DNA from: an uncultured Hungatella sp. | GTDB taxonomy: Bacteria; Bacillota; Clostridia; Lachnospirales; Lachnospiraceae | Assembly: GCA_949879795.1 (NCBI GenBank) | Contig: CATLBR010000007.1 | Coordinates: 58,139-122,138 of the forward strand | DNA length: 64,000 nt | Direction of reading: 5' to 3' | Part shown: one piece after another, positions 24,304-32,667 of the stretch | Layout of the letters: each line of letters begins with the position of its first letter | Numbering within the stretch: position 1 is the first letter of the stretch | The notes under the pieces: model-generated | Told to the model about the DNA's origin: nothing | Seen by the model: only the letters and a program-made list of their open reading frames with translations | The model's database searches: none | Translations under genes and position numbers: made by a program

Positions 24304-25532
24304 CAGTTTCTTCCTTCCGGGCTGTACCACAGAATGGATTCTTTCTTCTTACTTCCCAGATGAACCGCCAGCAGCGCGTAGGCAAATGGATTGTATGCCA
24401 CTTCCAGAATATGATGGGCGATCACACAGTTGAGAGAGATCAGCGCGATGGCGAAGAGGAAATACATATCCCCTCTATTCTTGTAACAACAGACCATATA
24501 CACGCCCACCAGCACCAGCAGAAAAACGATCCCGTAGCGCAAAAGTACATGGACATAGGAACAGTCGATGAAAAAGTAATTCTCAGGCAAATCAGTAGAT
24601 CCCCCAAACCCGTTCATCTCGATCGTCCGCCCAAACAAAGACACCCCATAATCCTTCCAGCCTTTCTGCCCCAGAGCCAGCCTGCTGGAAAACAGTTCGT
24701 CCAACTCACTGAACACCTGATTTCCCGAGTCGAAATATTTTGTCGCCAGGACCGAGACCAGGGCCCAGAAAGGCATGGAAAATATTCCCAGCCTTCTCCA
24801 CAAAATATTCCATCCCCGCCTGACCCTGGGAAAGGCATATCTGACATGTGTCATAAAACTGTGCGTCCCATATATCAGCGCCACCAGAAGAATACAGATG
24901 GAATCCACCCTCGCCTTACAAAAATGGTACACCAGACCGGAAGCGACCACCGCGCCCCCATAGTGCCGCACCGTCAGGGCGGGCCCTTTTAAATAAAAGT
25001 ATACCAGCAGCAGGAAAAACACATATGCGGCAAAATCTGTGGTATACACGATGCCAAAAGAATTTCTCACTCCCCTGCCCACATGGGTATACTGAAGATT
25101 CTCGATCACACCCATGAGAGAACAGCAAAATGCCAGCAAAACGATGGAGCCTGCCACTATGAGATATATCTTCAGGATCTTGCTAAAGTCAACATCTTTG
25201 CTCCCCATCACCAGAAAAATCCAGAATACCGCATTCATATAATGGCTGGAGACGAGAACTGCCCCTGCACACAGAACCAGCGCGGCCATCCCGGGTATCA
25301 TTATAAAAGAATACCTGTCAAAGAGAATGATCTTAAGCCCCATAAGCATCAGCGCCGTCAAAAGACAGATCGTGCTGAGCCTGCCGGGGAAGGGAAACAT
25401 AGTGCTGGTCCACACGGCCCTTCCCAGATAGATCATATATCCCAGAAGAAACAGATTCTCTCCTGTGACCAGGCCCCGCAGGTTTTCCAGCTTCCTGTTT
25501 ATCTGTACAGCTTTCATGTATTTCATCCCCAT
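24303..25532 (-). CDS. Wzy-like polysaccharide polymerase (membrane protein)
   Basis: 409-residue hydrophobic protein with about ten membrane segments and a long extracytoplasmic loop near residues 270-330 (LFSSRLALGQKGWKDYGVSLFG with its charged Arg/Asp, then EMNGFGGSTDL). This loop style (SSRL...W...G) is typical of O-antigen polymerases/ligases of Firmicutes capsule loci. It should join repeat units on the outer face of the membrane. The start could be the ATG at 25532 or one of the ATGs two or five codons later. It follows the Wzz-like gene by four bases, so the two form one operon. Confidence 0.75.
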   Translation of the reverse strand: MGMKYMKAVQINRKLENLRGLVTGENLFLLGYMIYLGRAVWTSTMFPFPGRLSTICLLTALMLMGLKIILFDRYSFIMIPGMAALVLCAGAVLVSSHYMNAVFWIFLVMGSKDVDFSKILKIYLIVAGSIVLLAFCCSLMGVIENLQYTHVGRGVRNSFGIVYTTDFAAYVFFLLLVYFYLKGPALTVRHYGGAVVASGLVYHFCKARVDSICILLVALIYGTHSFMTHVRYAFPRVRRGWNILWRRLGIFSMPFWALVSVLATKYFDSGNQVFSELDELFSSRLALGQKGWKDYGVSLFGRTIEMNGFGGSTDLPENYFFIDCSYVHVLLRYGIVFLLVLVGVYMVCCYKNRGDMYFLFAIALISLNCVIAHHILEVAYNPFAYALLAVHLGSKKKESILWYSPEGRN

Positions 25533-25536
25533 TCTC

Positions 25537-26844
25537 TTATTGGATCACAAGACAGCCCAGTATCTCCACAGAGAAGCGGCGGCACAGTTCCATATGCTGC
25601 TCAAGCTGGCGGTAGGTAGTCTTTCCCGCCTGGGCCACCAGAATCGCATGGCGGCTTGACACCATATTCTTTAATTCCGCCCCGTCGTCATATACATGGG
25701 CGCCGCTGACCACAGACAGCTGGTCCGTGGACAGGTCTTTCTGATAGAGCTCAGCCACCTTTATGGTCAACGGGTCGTCGTTGATGCAGTCCAGATAGAT
25801 GGATGAAATACCCTGCTGTCCCGCCAGGATCTGAACCGCCATAACGCTGTGTTCCATATCCTTCTGCTCCTTGGCCTTGGCCAGATAACAGCCCAGCACA
25901 TTGAGCTTGGACTCCACCAGATCGTCCTTGTTCCTCAGACGGTTGTCCAGGACATAGCCGACGGCGCAGAACGCGCAGGGAAGCACCAGGCCGAAAACCG
26001 CTCCCGCCAACGCGTATTTGATCAGATCCTTTTTGCCGGTTTCCCCCTCTGAGCGGGACAGAAACTTGGGCTCATTCTTCTCGATAAAAGTTTCTCTGTT
26101 CGTCTTTGTGTTAACCAGCTTGGTGTTGAAATCAGCCACATTGCTCTTGTAGTTTTTCAGAGTATTCAGGTGGTTATTCTGATTAGTAGTCACACCCGCG
26201 TCAGCCTTGGCATAGTTTGAGCCGTCCATCTTCTTCAGATTAAATTCTCCCTGAACCTTGACCACCTCAGGCACATAAGCCATGATCCTCGCCTCGGCAA
26301 TCTCCATGATCCGGGCCGCCTGCTCCGCATCATAGTGCATGACCATGAGGTTCAAAACATTTCCGCTGGTTCCGCAGATTACGATCTCACGCCAGTACTC
26401 CACATCCATATCCCCGTATTCCTCTGAAAGCGCGGTCTTTAACCCGCCCTCATTGATGTAGAAAACAAGAGAAGACAGGATGTTGCCCACGTTTCCCCCG
26501 GACTCCACGGCATACTGAGCCGCCGCCATCTGAATATTCTGGGAATCCAGCTTCATGTAGACGGAATTATCCACATAGCGCTGCTCCTCCTCCGCCTGAG
26601 TCTGGGCCAGCTTCAGGCTCTCCTTGATCTCCTGGATAGCCGTGTCATACTCCTCGATTTTCGTGTTGTACTCCTCCAGCTCTGTCTGCTCTTCCTCGGA
26701 CAGGAATACCTCCGGATTTCCCTTTTTATACCTGAAAAAACCTAACCCTGCAGCGCACACAACCATAAAGCACAGGATAGCGATCTTCTTTCTCCACAGA
26801 TCCGCCATCAGGTTCCGCAAATATAGTGATTTTAAAGATTTCAA
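25537..26844 (-). CDS. Wzz-like chain-length protein with kinase-like tail
   Basis: 435 residues with the same plan as the protein at 14802-16178: a short N-terminal segment (YLRNLMADLWRKK), a first membrane helix (IAILCFMVVCAAGLGFF), a long Glu/Lys-rich extracytoplasmic helical region, a second helix near 280-300 (ALAGAVFGLVLPCAFCAVGYVL), and a tail with kinase-like strands (IYLDCINDDP, ILVAQAGKTTYRQ) but no Walker A loop. Translation starts at TTG 26844 behind AAGGAGG. It would set chain length or couple polymerisation to export for the neighbouring polymerase. Confidence 0.75.
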   Translation of the reverse strand: MKSLKSLYLRNLMADLWRKKIAILCFMVVCAAGLGFFRYKKGNPEVFLSEEEQTELEEYNTKIEEYDTAIQEIKESLKLAQTQAEEEQRYVDNSVYMKLDSQNIQMAAAQYAVESGGNVGNILSSLVFYINEGGLKTALSEEYGDMDVEYWREIVICGTSGNVLNLMVMHYDAEQAARIMEIAEARIMAYVPEVVKVQGEFNLKKMDGSNYAKADAGVTTNQNNHLNTLKNYKSNVADFNTKLVNTKTNRETFIEKNEPKFLSRSEGETGKKDLIKYALAGAVFGLVLPCAFCAVGYVLDNRLRNKDDLVESKLNVLGCYLAKAKEQKDMEHSVMAVQILAGQQGISSIYLDCINDDPLTIKVAELYQKDLSTDQLSVVSGAHVYDDGAELKNMVSSRHAILVAQAGKTTYRQLEQHMELCRRFSVEILGCLVIQ

Positions 26845-26881
26845 ATTGACAATGCCTCCTTATCATAAGATTTCGTCTACT

Positions 26882-26910
26882 ATCATATCAGCGGCAGACG
26901 GATTATGCAA
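26882..26910 (-). promoter_or_regulatory. Promoter of the Wzz/Wzy pair
   Basis: TTGCAT (26905-26910) and TATGAT (26882-26887) on the minus strand with a 17-base spacer, about 40 bases before the Wzz-like start. The two-gene unit can therefore be transcribed separately from the YfhO unit upstream. Confidence 0.6.
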
Positions 26911-26925
26911 GGGGAAGTGTATCGG

Positions 26926-27885
26926 TCAGTCTTTTTTATCATTTCCGGTACGCTCACTTATGATATAGCGGGGGCGGGCCTTGGTCTCCAGATATATTTT
27001 TCCGATATATTCTCCAATTATCCCAAGGCTGATCAGCTGAACTCCTCCGATAAAACAGACAATACACACCATGCTGGCCCAGCCGCTGACAGTCCTTCCG
27101 GCTATATACATAGCGATGGACCACAGCACTCCCAGAAAACTCAAAACAGCAATAAACAGCCCTATGCCTGTTATGATCCTGATAGGCCTGATACTCAGGC
27201 TGGTGACCCCGTCCAGGGCCAGAGCCGCCATCTTTTTCAGGGGATAATGGCTTTTCCCTGCCAAACGTTCCCGCCGCTCATAATACACGCTGGTGCTCTT
27301 AAAACCTACAAGCGGGATCATTCCTCTGAGGAAAATATTGACCTCCTTAAAATTGGCCAGCTCTCTGAGAACTCTGGAGGATACCAGGCGATAGTCCGCA
27401 TGGTTGAATACCACCTCTGCCCCCATCCAGTTCATCACTTTATAAAATCCCTCTGCCGAAAAACGTTTGAACCATGTGTCCGTATCTCTCCGGTTTCTGA
27501 CTCCATATACAACTTCACACCCGTCAAGGTATGCATCCACCATATAGTCCATGGCATTTATGTCATCTTGTCCGTCGCAGTCTATGGAGATGGTTATATC
27601 GCACAGATCTTTCGCCTCCATCAGTCCTGCCAGCACGGCATTCTGGTGTCCCCTGTTGCGGCTCTGGGATATACCGCAAAAACGGCTGTTGCTTTCTGAC
27701 AGATTGCAGATGATCTCCCATGTAGAATCTCTGCTGCCGTCATTGACCAGAAGAATCCTGCTTTTGGCATGGATCTTGTTCTTTTCAATCAGTTCGCCCA
27801 CCTTCGCATCGAACAGCGGGGCTGTCACCGGAAGAACCTCCTGCTCATTGTAGCAGGGAACTACGATATACAAAATCGGTTTCAT
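26926..27885 (-). CDS. CsbB/GtrB-like polyprenyl-phosphate glycosyltransferase
   Basis: 319 residues starting at the ATG at 27885 behind GGGAGG. ILYIVVPCYNEQEV, LLVNDGSRDSTWE and ISIDCDGQDDINAM are the GT2 donor-site motifs of the DPM1/GtrB/CsbB group. YYERRERLAGKSHYPLKKM is the conserved segment before two C-terminal membrane helices. Known CsbB-type enzymes load a sugar onto undecaprenyl phosphate for use outside the cell by a YfhO-type protein. Here the gene lies one base downstream of a YfhO-family gene, which makes the pairing convincing. Confidence 0.85.
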   Translation of the reverse strand: MKPILYIVVPCYNEQEVLPVTAPLFDAKVGELIEKNKIHAKSRILLVNDGSRDSTWEIICNLSESNSRFCGISQSRNRGHQNAVLAGLMEAKDLCDITISIDCDGQDDINAMDYMVDAYLDGCEVVYGVRNRRDTDTWFKRFSAEGFYKVMNWMGAEVVFNHADYRLVSSRVLRELANFKEVNIFLRGMIPLVGFKSTSVYYERRERLAGKSHYPLKKMAALALDGVTSLSIRPIRIITGIGLFIAVLSFLGVLWSIAMYIAGRTVSGWASMVCIVCFIGGVQLISLGIIGEYIGKIYLETKARPRYIISERTGNDKKD

Positions 27886-27886
27886 G

Positions 27887-30157
27887 TTAGTATACCTCCC
27901 TGACAGATTTCTCCCTGTGTTCAAACCAGAGCACCAACCACAAAATATTAAAGCATATGAAACTGATCACCATGCCTGCCCTCAGACCGGGCACTTTATA
28001 TTGAAAAGAGATATCATATTCTCCAGGTCCAAGCAAAAGAGCCATCATTCCGCCGCTGTTGACAATCTCTTCTCCGTTCCCGTTCACCACGGCTGTCCAT
28101 CCCTCATCATAAGGAACACTGAAAAAAACACCCCCGCCGTCATCAAGAGACGCTCTACAGTCAAATCCGGCCTGTCCTCGTGCAAAAGCAGTTACTCTGT
28201 GTTCCTGATTCCGTCTCACCAGAACCGGCAGTTCACTGTAATCGTCCATATAAGACAAATTATCATTGTGTTTCAGAAAATCCGCAACAGACATTTCGTC
28301 CCTGTTGCTGACCACCAGATTATCCAGCATAGCTATGCCCCGCTTATTGACAGGGAGCTGTTTTAATTCTTCCTCCGTGATATAGGAACTCTGGGAAAAG
28401 CCTATGGGGCAGACCAGGTCTTCTGTCACATAAAACGTCAAATCATCTGATTTTAATGTGTCTACCGCTTCCTGACCCTGGGGAACCTCTCTGACAATCC
28501 GGTATCTGGCCGCCAGCAATTCCTTCAGCCCTGGCACGGAATTTGGATCCATACTGCTGTTCTGGCGTTCAAAATCAAAGAGCAAATCAAAATCATTGAC
28601 AGAATTGCTTATAGTAGAATTGAAGGAGCCTATACCGACAGCGCCGCCTGTCAAAGTCAGCACATTGTCATTCAGATTATAACGATATTGGCCGTCGTAC
28701 TCCTTTAACTGCAGGCCCAGACGATACCTAGTCATATACTCGTTCACCCCCTCTGCGTTCTGCCTGTAGAGAGATAACGCGAACATCGTAGTGGCGGAAC
28801 AAAACACAGAGACACATACAAGCAGCCCGCCAAACACCCTCCTTCTTCCCAAAGATCCTTTTCCGGTACACCAAAACCATGTAGCCAGCAGTCCTGCCAG
28901 GGCGATACCGAAGTTGTACAGAAAGATATCATTTCTCAATATGACTTTTCCGTCAATCCAAGAACAGTGATCAAGAAAGAACAACGCGGCACAAAAAGCA
29001 AACAGCAAAACCACATTGACACCGATCCCTGCTTTCACCGGATAATTCTCCCTGTCGTCAAGCACCGTGATTGTTGCCGCCGCCAGCATCAGTGCGAACA
29101 TGAACCACCAGCGTTTGTAGGGCTCTGTAAACATATAAAACGCGGAGTTCATAGCCGGGGAACAGGAAATGATCCATAACACCAGCAAAAGCTTTGTGAG
29201 CCAGTCTCTTTTCTTCCTGAGCATATACGCAAACGCCAGGGCTCCTCCTGTCATAGGCAGATAGCAACTAACAGAATACCAGTGTTCCGGCACGACGCAG
29301 GACTGATTTCCCATAGACTCTCCGGGAAACAGAAAGCCTTTGGCCGCAAGAAGTACATGCCCTCCGTAATAAAACAATGTCCGCAGACCAAAAAATGGCT
29401 CGGTTCTTGAATTGCCCATTATGTACAGAACAGACGGCAAAAAAAGAACCGCAGCCATACCGGTTCCGACAATCCCACAAGCCAGACATTTTAACCCATC
29501 TCTTAAAAATGAGATAAAATCATTTCTCCAAAATCTAAAAACATAGTACAAAACCAGAAAAACCACCTCTCCGATGAAGAAAAAATAGTTGGTCATGCAG
29601 TTGATAAATACAGCAAAAATAAACAGCGCACACTTTCTCTCAGAAATCAGCTTCTCCAGCCCGATCAGCATCAAGGGAAAGAGCGCCACCACATCATGAA
29701 AATGAAAGAACAGCAGGTTTGTACTCTGAAACCCGGAAAAAGCATACAGCAGAGCTCCCAGAACGGCATATTGCCCACATCTGACAAACCTCCGCAAATA
29801 CACATAAGAAGTCACTCCTGCCGCCATATATTTTAAAATATACATCCAGCCCATAAGGAAGGGAACAGCTGCTTTGGGAAACAAAAAAGTAATCCATACA
29901 AAAGGACTTCCGAGATTATAAAAACTGTACGCCCCCACCAGCTGTGTTCCCAGATCTACATTCCAGCACCAGGTTCCAGAAAAATTTTTAAAGTGTGAAT
30001 TGAGGGAAGTGAGAAATGGAATCTGCTGTGCATTAAAATCTGCGCACACTGTAAAAACACCTTTGTCCTGATACATGCAGACTCCAAAGGAGGCCAACCC
30101 TGTCAAAAAGCACAGGAGCATACACATATAAATATTTTTATCCTTCGCTGTATTCAA
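27887..30157 (-). CDS. YfhO-family membrane protein
   Basis: 756-residue protein with about 12-13 membrane helices and a C-terminal extracytoplasmic beta-rich domain (PVLVRRNQEHRVTAFARG, FFSVPYDEGWTAVVNG, with a last helix near 735). FSVPYDEGW and the opening YQDKG...FTVCADFNAQQIPF segment are characteristic of YfhO (PF09586). Family members are GT-C-like enzymes that transfer sugars from polyprenyl phosphate to wall polymers such as lipoteichoic acid. Translation starts at TTG 30157 behind AAAGGAG. With the CsbB-like gene it forms a probable wall-glycosylation module. A separate small flippase was not found next to it. Confidence 0.85.
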   Translation of the reverse strand: MNTAKDKNIYMCMLLCFLTGLASFGVCMYQDKGVFTVCADFNAQQIPFLTSLNSHFKNFSGTWCWNVDLGTQLVGAYSFYNLGSPFVWITFLFPKAAVPFLMGWMYILKYMAAGVTSYVYLRRFVRCGQYAVLGALLYAFSGFQSTNLLFFHFHDVVALFPLMLIGLEKLISERKCALFIFAVFINCMTNYFFFIGEVVFLVLYYVFRFWRNDFISFLRDGLKCLACGIVGTGMAAVLFLPSVLYIMGNSRTEPFFGLRTLFYYGGHVLLAAKGFLFPGESMGNQSCVVPEHWYSVSCYLPMTGGALAFAYMLRKKRDWLTKLLLVLWIISCSPAMNSAFYMFTEPYKRWWFMFALMLAAATITVLDDRENYPVKAGIGVNVVLLFAFCAALFFLDHCSWIDGKVILRNDIFLYNFGIALAGLLATWFWCTGKGSLGRRRVFGGLLVCVSVFCSATTMFALSLYRQNAEGVNEYMTRYRLGLQLKEYDGQYRYNLNDNVLTLTGGAVGIGSFNSTISNSVNDFDLLFDFERQNSSMDPNSVPGLKELLAARYRIVREVPQGQEAVDTLKSDDLTFYVTEDLVCPIGFSQSSYITEEELKQLPVNKRGIAMLDNLVVSNRDEMSVADFLKHNDNLSYMDDYSELPVLVRRNQEHRVTAFARGQAGFDCRASLDDGGGVFFSVPYDEGWTAVVNGNGEEIVNSGGMMALLLGPGEYDISFQYKVPGLRAGMVISFICFNILWLVLWFEHREKSVREVY

Positions 30158-30257
30158 CTTTCTATACTCCTTTCGCCTCTATACACAGGAATGGCAACAG
30201 CCATCAAAGATTCATTGGACATAGTTTTTCTCATCCCCCGTGATCAGATTTCTCTTT

Positions 30258-30287
30258 ATCATACCATATTAGACGGCAAAACTTCAA
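30258..30287 (-). promoter_or_regulatory. Promoter of the YfhO/CsbB-like unit
   Basis: TTGAAG (30282-30287) and TATGAT (30258-30263) on the minus strand, 18-base spacer, with TGG immediately before the -10 box. Confidence 0.6.
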
Positions 30288-30375
30288 TACTATGTTTCAA
30301 TGCCACGCTTACAGAGCCGGCACGTCTCCATAAAAGCCGAGACAAATTTCCATATTTTTCCATATATTTGATATT

Positions 30376-30397
30376 TGGACAATATACTTATATGGAC
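30376..30397 (+). promoter_or_regulatory. GGACA direct-repeat site upstream of Xre gene 1
   Basis: Two GGACA elements 17 bases apart surround ATATACTTATAT, 40-60 bases before the start codon. A nearly identical block lies upstream of the second Xre gene (31402-31425), while surrounding bases differ more. This suggests a shared operator or promoter. Confidence 0.5.
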
Positions 30398-30434
30398 AGG
30401 GGAGTTTTAATTAATAAGAAGGAGGAATTTACGA

Positions 30435-30698
30435 ATGATTACTTATGAACCACTGTGGAAAACTATGAAAGATAAGAAGGTCAGCCAATACCGCCTGATC
30501 ACCAAATACGGCATCAGTTCCGGCCAGATCAACCGTCTCAAGAAAAATCAGTACGTCTCCACCCACACCATCGGCGTGCTGTGCACCATCCTGAAGTGCA
30601 AGGTGGAAGACGTGATGGAATTCCGCATGGACAACAGCGAATACACGCTTCCCACCCCGGAGATGTCCGACAACCAGGCGGATCAGCTCTCCTGTTGA
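30435..30698 (+). CDS. Small Xre-type helix-turn-helix protein, copy 1
   Basis: 87 residues, behind AAGGAGG. The protein is almost entirely one Cro/C1-type HTH domain: VSQYRLITKYGISSGQINRLKKNQ, then VSTHTIGVLCTILKCKVEDVMEF, typical of the HTH_26 group of small DNA-binding regulators in clostridial accessory DNA. The tail is short and acidic. A second copy with most residues identical lies inverted at 31078-31365. It is divergent from the YfhO gene and next to a defence cassette. It may regulate itself through the GGACA repeats. Confidence 0.85.
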   Translation: MITYEPLWKTMKDKKVSQYRLITKYGISSGQINRLKKNQYVSTHTIGVLCTILKCKVEDVMEFRMDNSEYTLPTPEMSDNQADQLSC

Positions 30699-30911
30699 CG
30701 TCAAACCGCAAAGGCCCGGCCTCTTAAGCGCCTCCGGGGTCTCAGCCTAGACAAAACAGACTTCCAGTCTATGCCAAGCAACAGGATATGACATTTCCAA
30801 ACATATTTTCGCCCCTGTCACAGTATTCTGGAAATGTACCAAATATACCGATTTTCAGGTCATGTCCTGAAGCCGGCGCACCTATACCCCATCGGCACAC
30901 AAGGCAGAGAA

Positions 30912-30962
30912 AAGGGACAGCCTGTCCTGCAAAAGATATGGCTGTCCCTTCTGTAATTTTTT
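30912..30962 (+). terminator. Hairpin A (terminator-like, conserved loop)
   Basis: AAGGGACAGCC and GGCTGTCCCTT form a perfect 11-base stem followed by a T run, about 210 bases after Xre gene 1. The 17-base loop and adjoining stem closely match hairpin B (31540-31600). The rest of 30699-31077 holds no gene that I can support. Confidence 0.7.
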
Positions 30963-31077
30963 GTTCTTTCCCGCAATTTCCGCTTTCTGCTTTCTTCTTC
31001 CTCCCCTTTCCTGCCGCACACCGTTTTGGTGAACGGGGGGCACACCTGTCACAAAAAACAAAACCTTCCCCACGCCC

Positions 31078-31365
31078 TCAGCTCTCTGTGGAACATGTGT
31101 CTGCTATGGAATCATCATTGATATGCCTTTCATACATCTCTGATGTGGGAAATACATATTCGCTGTTGTCCATAGTGAACTTCATCACATCTTCCACGGA
31201 ACAATCCAGAATCGTGCACAGCACGCCGATGGTGTGGGTTGATACATATTCATTCTTTTTCAGCCGGTTCAGCTGGCCGGAACTAAATCCATAGTGGGTA
31301 ATCAGACGATACTGGCTGACCTTTTTCTCCTTCATGGTCTTCCACAGTGGTTCATAGGTAATCAT
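31078..31365 (-). CDS. Small Xre-type helix-turn-helix protein, copy 2
   Basis: 95 residues, behind AAAGGAGGGG. Same HTH as copy 1: the first 64 residues (MITYEPLWKTMKEKKVSQYR onward) differ at only a few places, including Asp/Ser for Lys/Lys in CTILDCSVEDVM. The C-terminal tail is longer and diverged (SEMYERHINDDSIADTC). It points toward copy 1, and lies just downstream of the PtuB-like gene in the same direction, although it has its own upstream repeat block. Confidence 0.85.
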   Translation of the reverse strand: MITYEPLWKTMKEKKVSQYRLITHYGFSSGQLNRLKKNEYVSTHTIGVLCTILDCSVEDVMKFTMDNSEYVFPTSEMYERHINDDSIADTCSTES

Positions 31366-31401
31366 TTGTAAATCCCCTCCTTTCTTCTATTAAAACTCTA
31401 A

Positions 31402-31425
31402 TGTCCAAATAAGTGTATTGTCTAT
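31402..31425 (-). promoter_or_regulatory. GACA direct-repeat site upstream of Xre gene 2
   Basis: On the minus strand, GACAATACACTTATTTGGACA repeats the block before Xre gene 1 with the same 17-base period between GACA elements, again about 40-60 bases before the start codon. Confidence 0.5.
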
Positions 31426-31539
31426 AATCGGATTGTATGTTGCTTTGGTGACCTGGGCCGGCCTGCCGAGCACATTTGGCATCACTGGATTCATGCCGCC
31501 TATCTGGTGGTGAACTTTCATAATCCCTTGATCATAAAG

Positions 31540-31600
31540 ACAGGAAGGGTTGCCTGTCCTACAATGGATATGGCCGCCCTTCCTGTAACACTTATTTTTC
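31540..31600 (+). terminator. Hairpin B (related to hairpin A)
   Basis: ACAGGAAGGG and CCCTTCCTGT form a 10-base stem. The interior GCCTGTCCTACAATGGATAT matches hairpin A with three changes, and a T-rich tract follows in the plus direction. It lies in the 31366-31716 gap between the PtuB-like gene and Xre gene 2. No gene was found there. Confidence 0.6.
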
Positions 31601-31716
31601 GATTACGCTTATCCTCTCATTTTAACTGCCTTCAGTTCTCTGAGAAACATGCTTCTCCGTCAATTAGGTGAAAGAAATTTCCTGACTCCTCCTGAAATGG
31701 CAAATTCATAGTTTCC

Positions 31717-32667
31717 TCACTTTAGGGGTTTGTCATCCTCACGTCTGAATCCGCTTGCCAAAGAATCCTCATAAATGTCTCTGGTAAACTTGGACAAAGG
31801 GCGGTTCGGAAAATCCTCCGCCTCATAATAATTCCCATACAGAATCCGGTACGCCTCTCCCTCGCTTGGAAAAAGAGCTGGGAACTGACCGCAGACAGAC
31901 TGAAGATAACCTTCCCCAAAAAACATTACCTTTCCTGCGATCTCCTGAACCAAATCCTTATGGCTTTCATAAAGTTTTTTCAGATGCAGCCCTTCCACGC
32001 TGCTGATAATTTTCCGGTTACGCTCTTCCAATTCAATCTCAATCAGGGATTCATCTTTCAGAAAGTCCACGCCCTTTATCATGTAATGAAATATCAGATC
32101 ATCACTTCGGTTGGCGAAGTGATAAGGGTAATAATCAAACTTCTGCGTGGATTTAATCCGATTGCAGGAAGGACACACAGGAATCAAATTGTACAGCGAC
32201 ACCGCAAACATGGGGTACGTGCCTTTATCCAGAAAATGATCCAGCTCAAAAAAACTTTTAAATTCCCTCTCCCCTGCTTTCTCTTCTGTATCCACCATCT
32301 GTATAAAATTTCGGTTGCAGTAGGGACAAGTCCTCACTTTGGCAGTGTCAAAGACAATCTTTCTCGCGGAGGATGGCATATCCCCATACAGTGTATTTTC
32401 TATGTATCGGTTATCCGCCTTCAAGATGCTCCGGAACTCTTTTGTGATCCATGCTTTCTTTTCTTCCGGGTTCATGTCATATTGCTGTTTTTTCTCCATC
32501 AGCTTGTCAGGCGGCAGCAGAACGATTTCTTCAAAGTTCAGCCCCAGATACTCCTTGCATTTGTCGTCTATGTCTTTCAGATAAGACTTTCGCCTGCCTT
32601 TTTCTATTTCCTTCAAATACATCCATTCCCTGTCTTTATCATGTTGGTAGTGTAGTGGAATCATCAC
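31717..32667 (-). CDS. ptuB: HNH nuclease, Septu PtuB-like
   Basis: 316-residue predicted HNH endonuclease. Two zinc-binding pairs, CPYCNRNF (residues 114-121) and PVCPSCNRIKS (about 163-173), bracket the catalytic FELDHFLDKGTYP (about 140-152). This is the arrangement seen in PtuB of Septu anti-phage systems and in retron-associated PtuB. The ~110-residue N-terminal and ~140-residue C-terminal regions are helical and unassigned. The start is a GTG (or the next ATG) overlapping the ATPase stop, so the two products are made together. Expected role: nucleic-acid cleavage once the ATPase partner senses infection. Confidence 0.8.
   Translation of the reverse strand: MMIPLHYQHDKDREWMYLKEIEKGRRKSYLKDIDDKCKEYLGLNFEEIVLLPPDKLMEKKQQYDMNPEEKKAWITKEFRSILKADNRYIENTLYGDMPSSARKIVFDTAKVRTCPYCNRNFIQMVDTEEKAGEREFKSFFELDHFLDKGTYPMFAVSLYNLIPVCPSCNRIKSTQKFDYYPYHFANRSDDLIFHYMIKGVDFLKDESLIEIELEERNRKIISSVEGLHLKKLYESHKDLVQEIAGKVMFFGEGYLQSVCGQFPALFPSEGEAYRILYGNYYEAEDFPNRPLSKFTRDIYEDSLASGFRREDDKPLK

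Noticed and set aside
30715..30780. tRNA-like hairpins after Xre gene 1
   Set aside because: Short stems are present, but no set of acceptor, D, anticodon and T arms can be assembled on either strand.
30376..31600. CRISPR array or type III toxin-antitoxin repeats
   Set aside because: Only two imperfect hairpin copies about 630 bases apart, and no tandem spacing or toxin gene.
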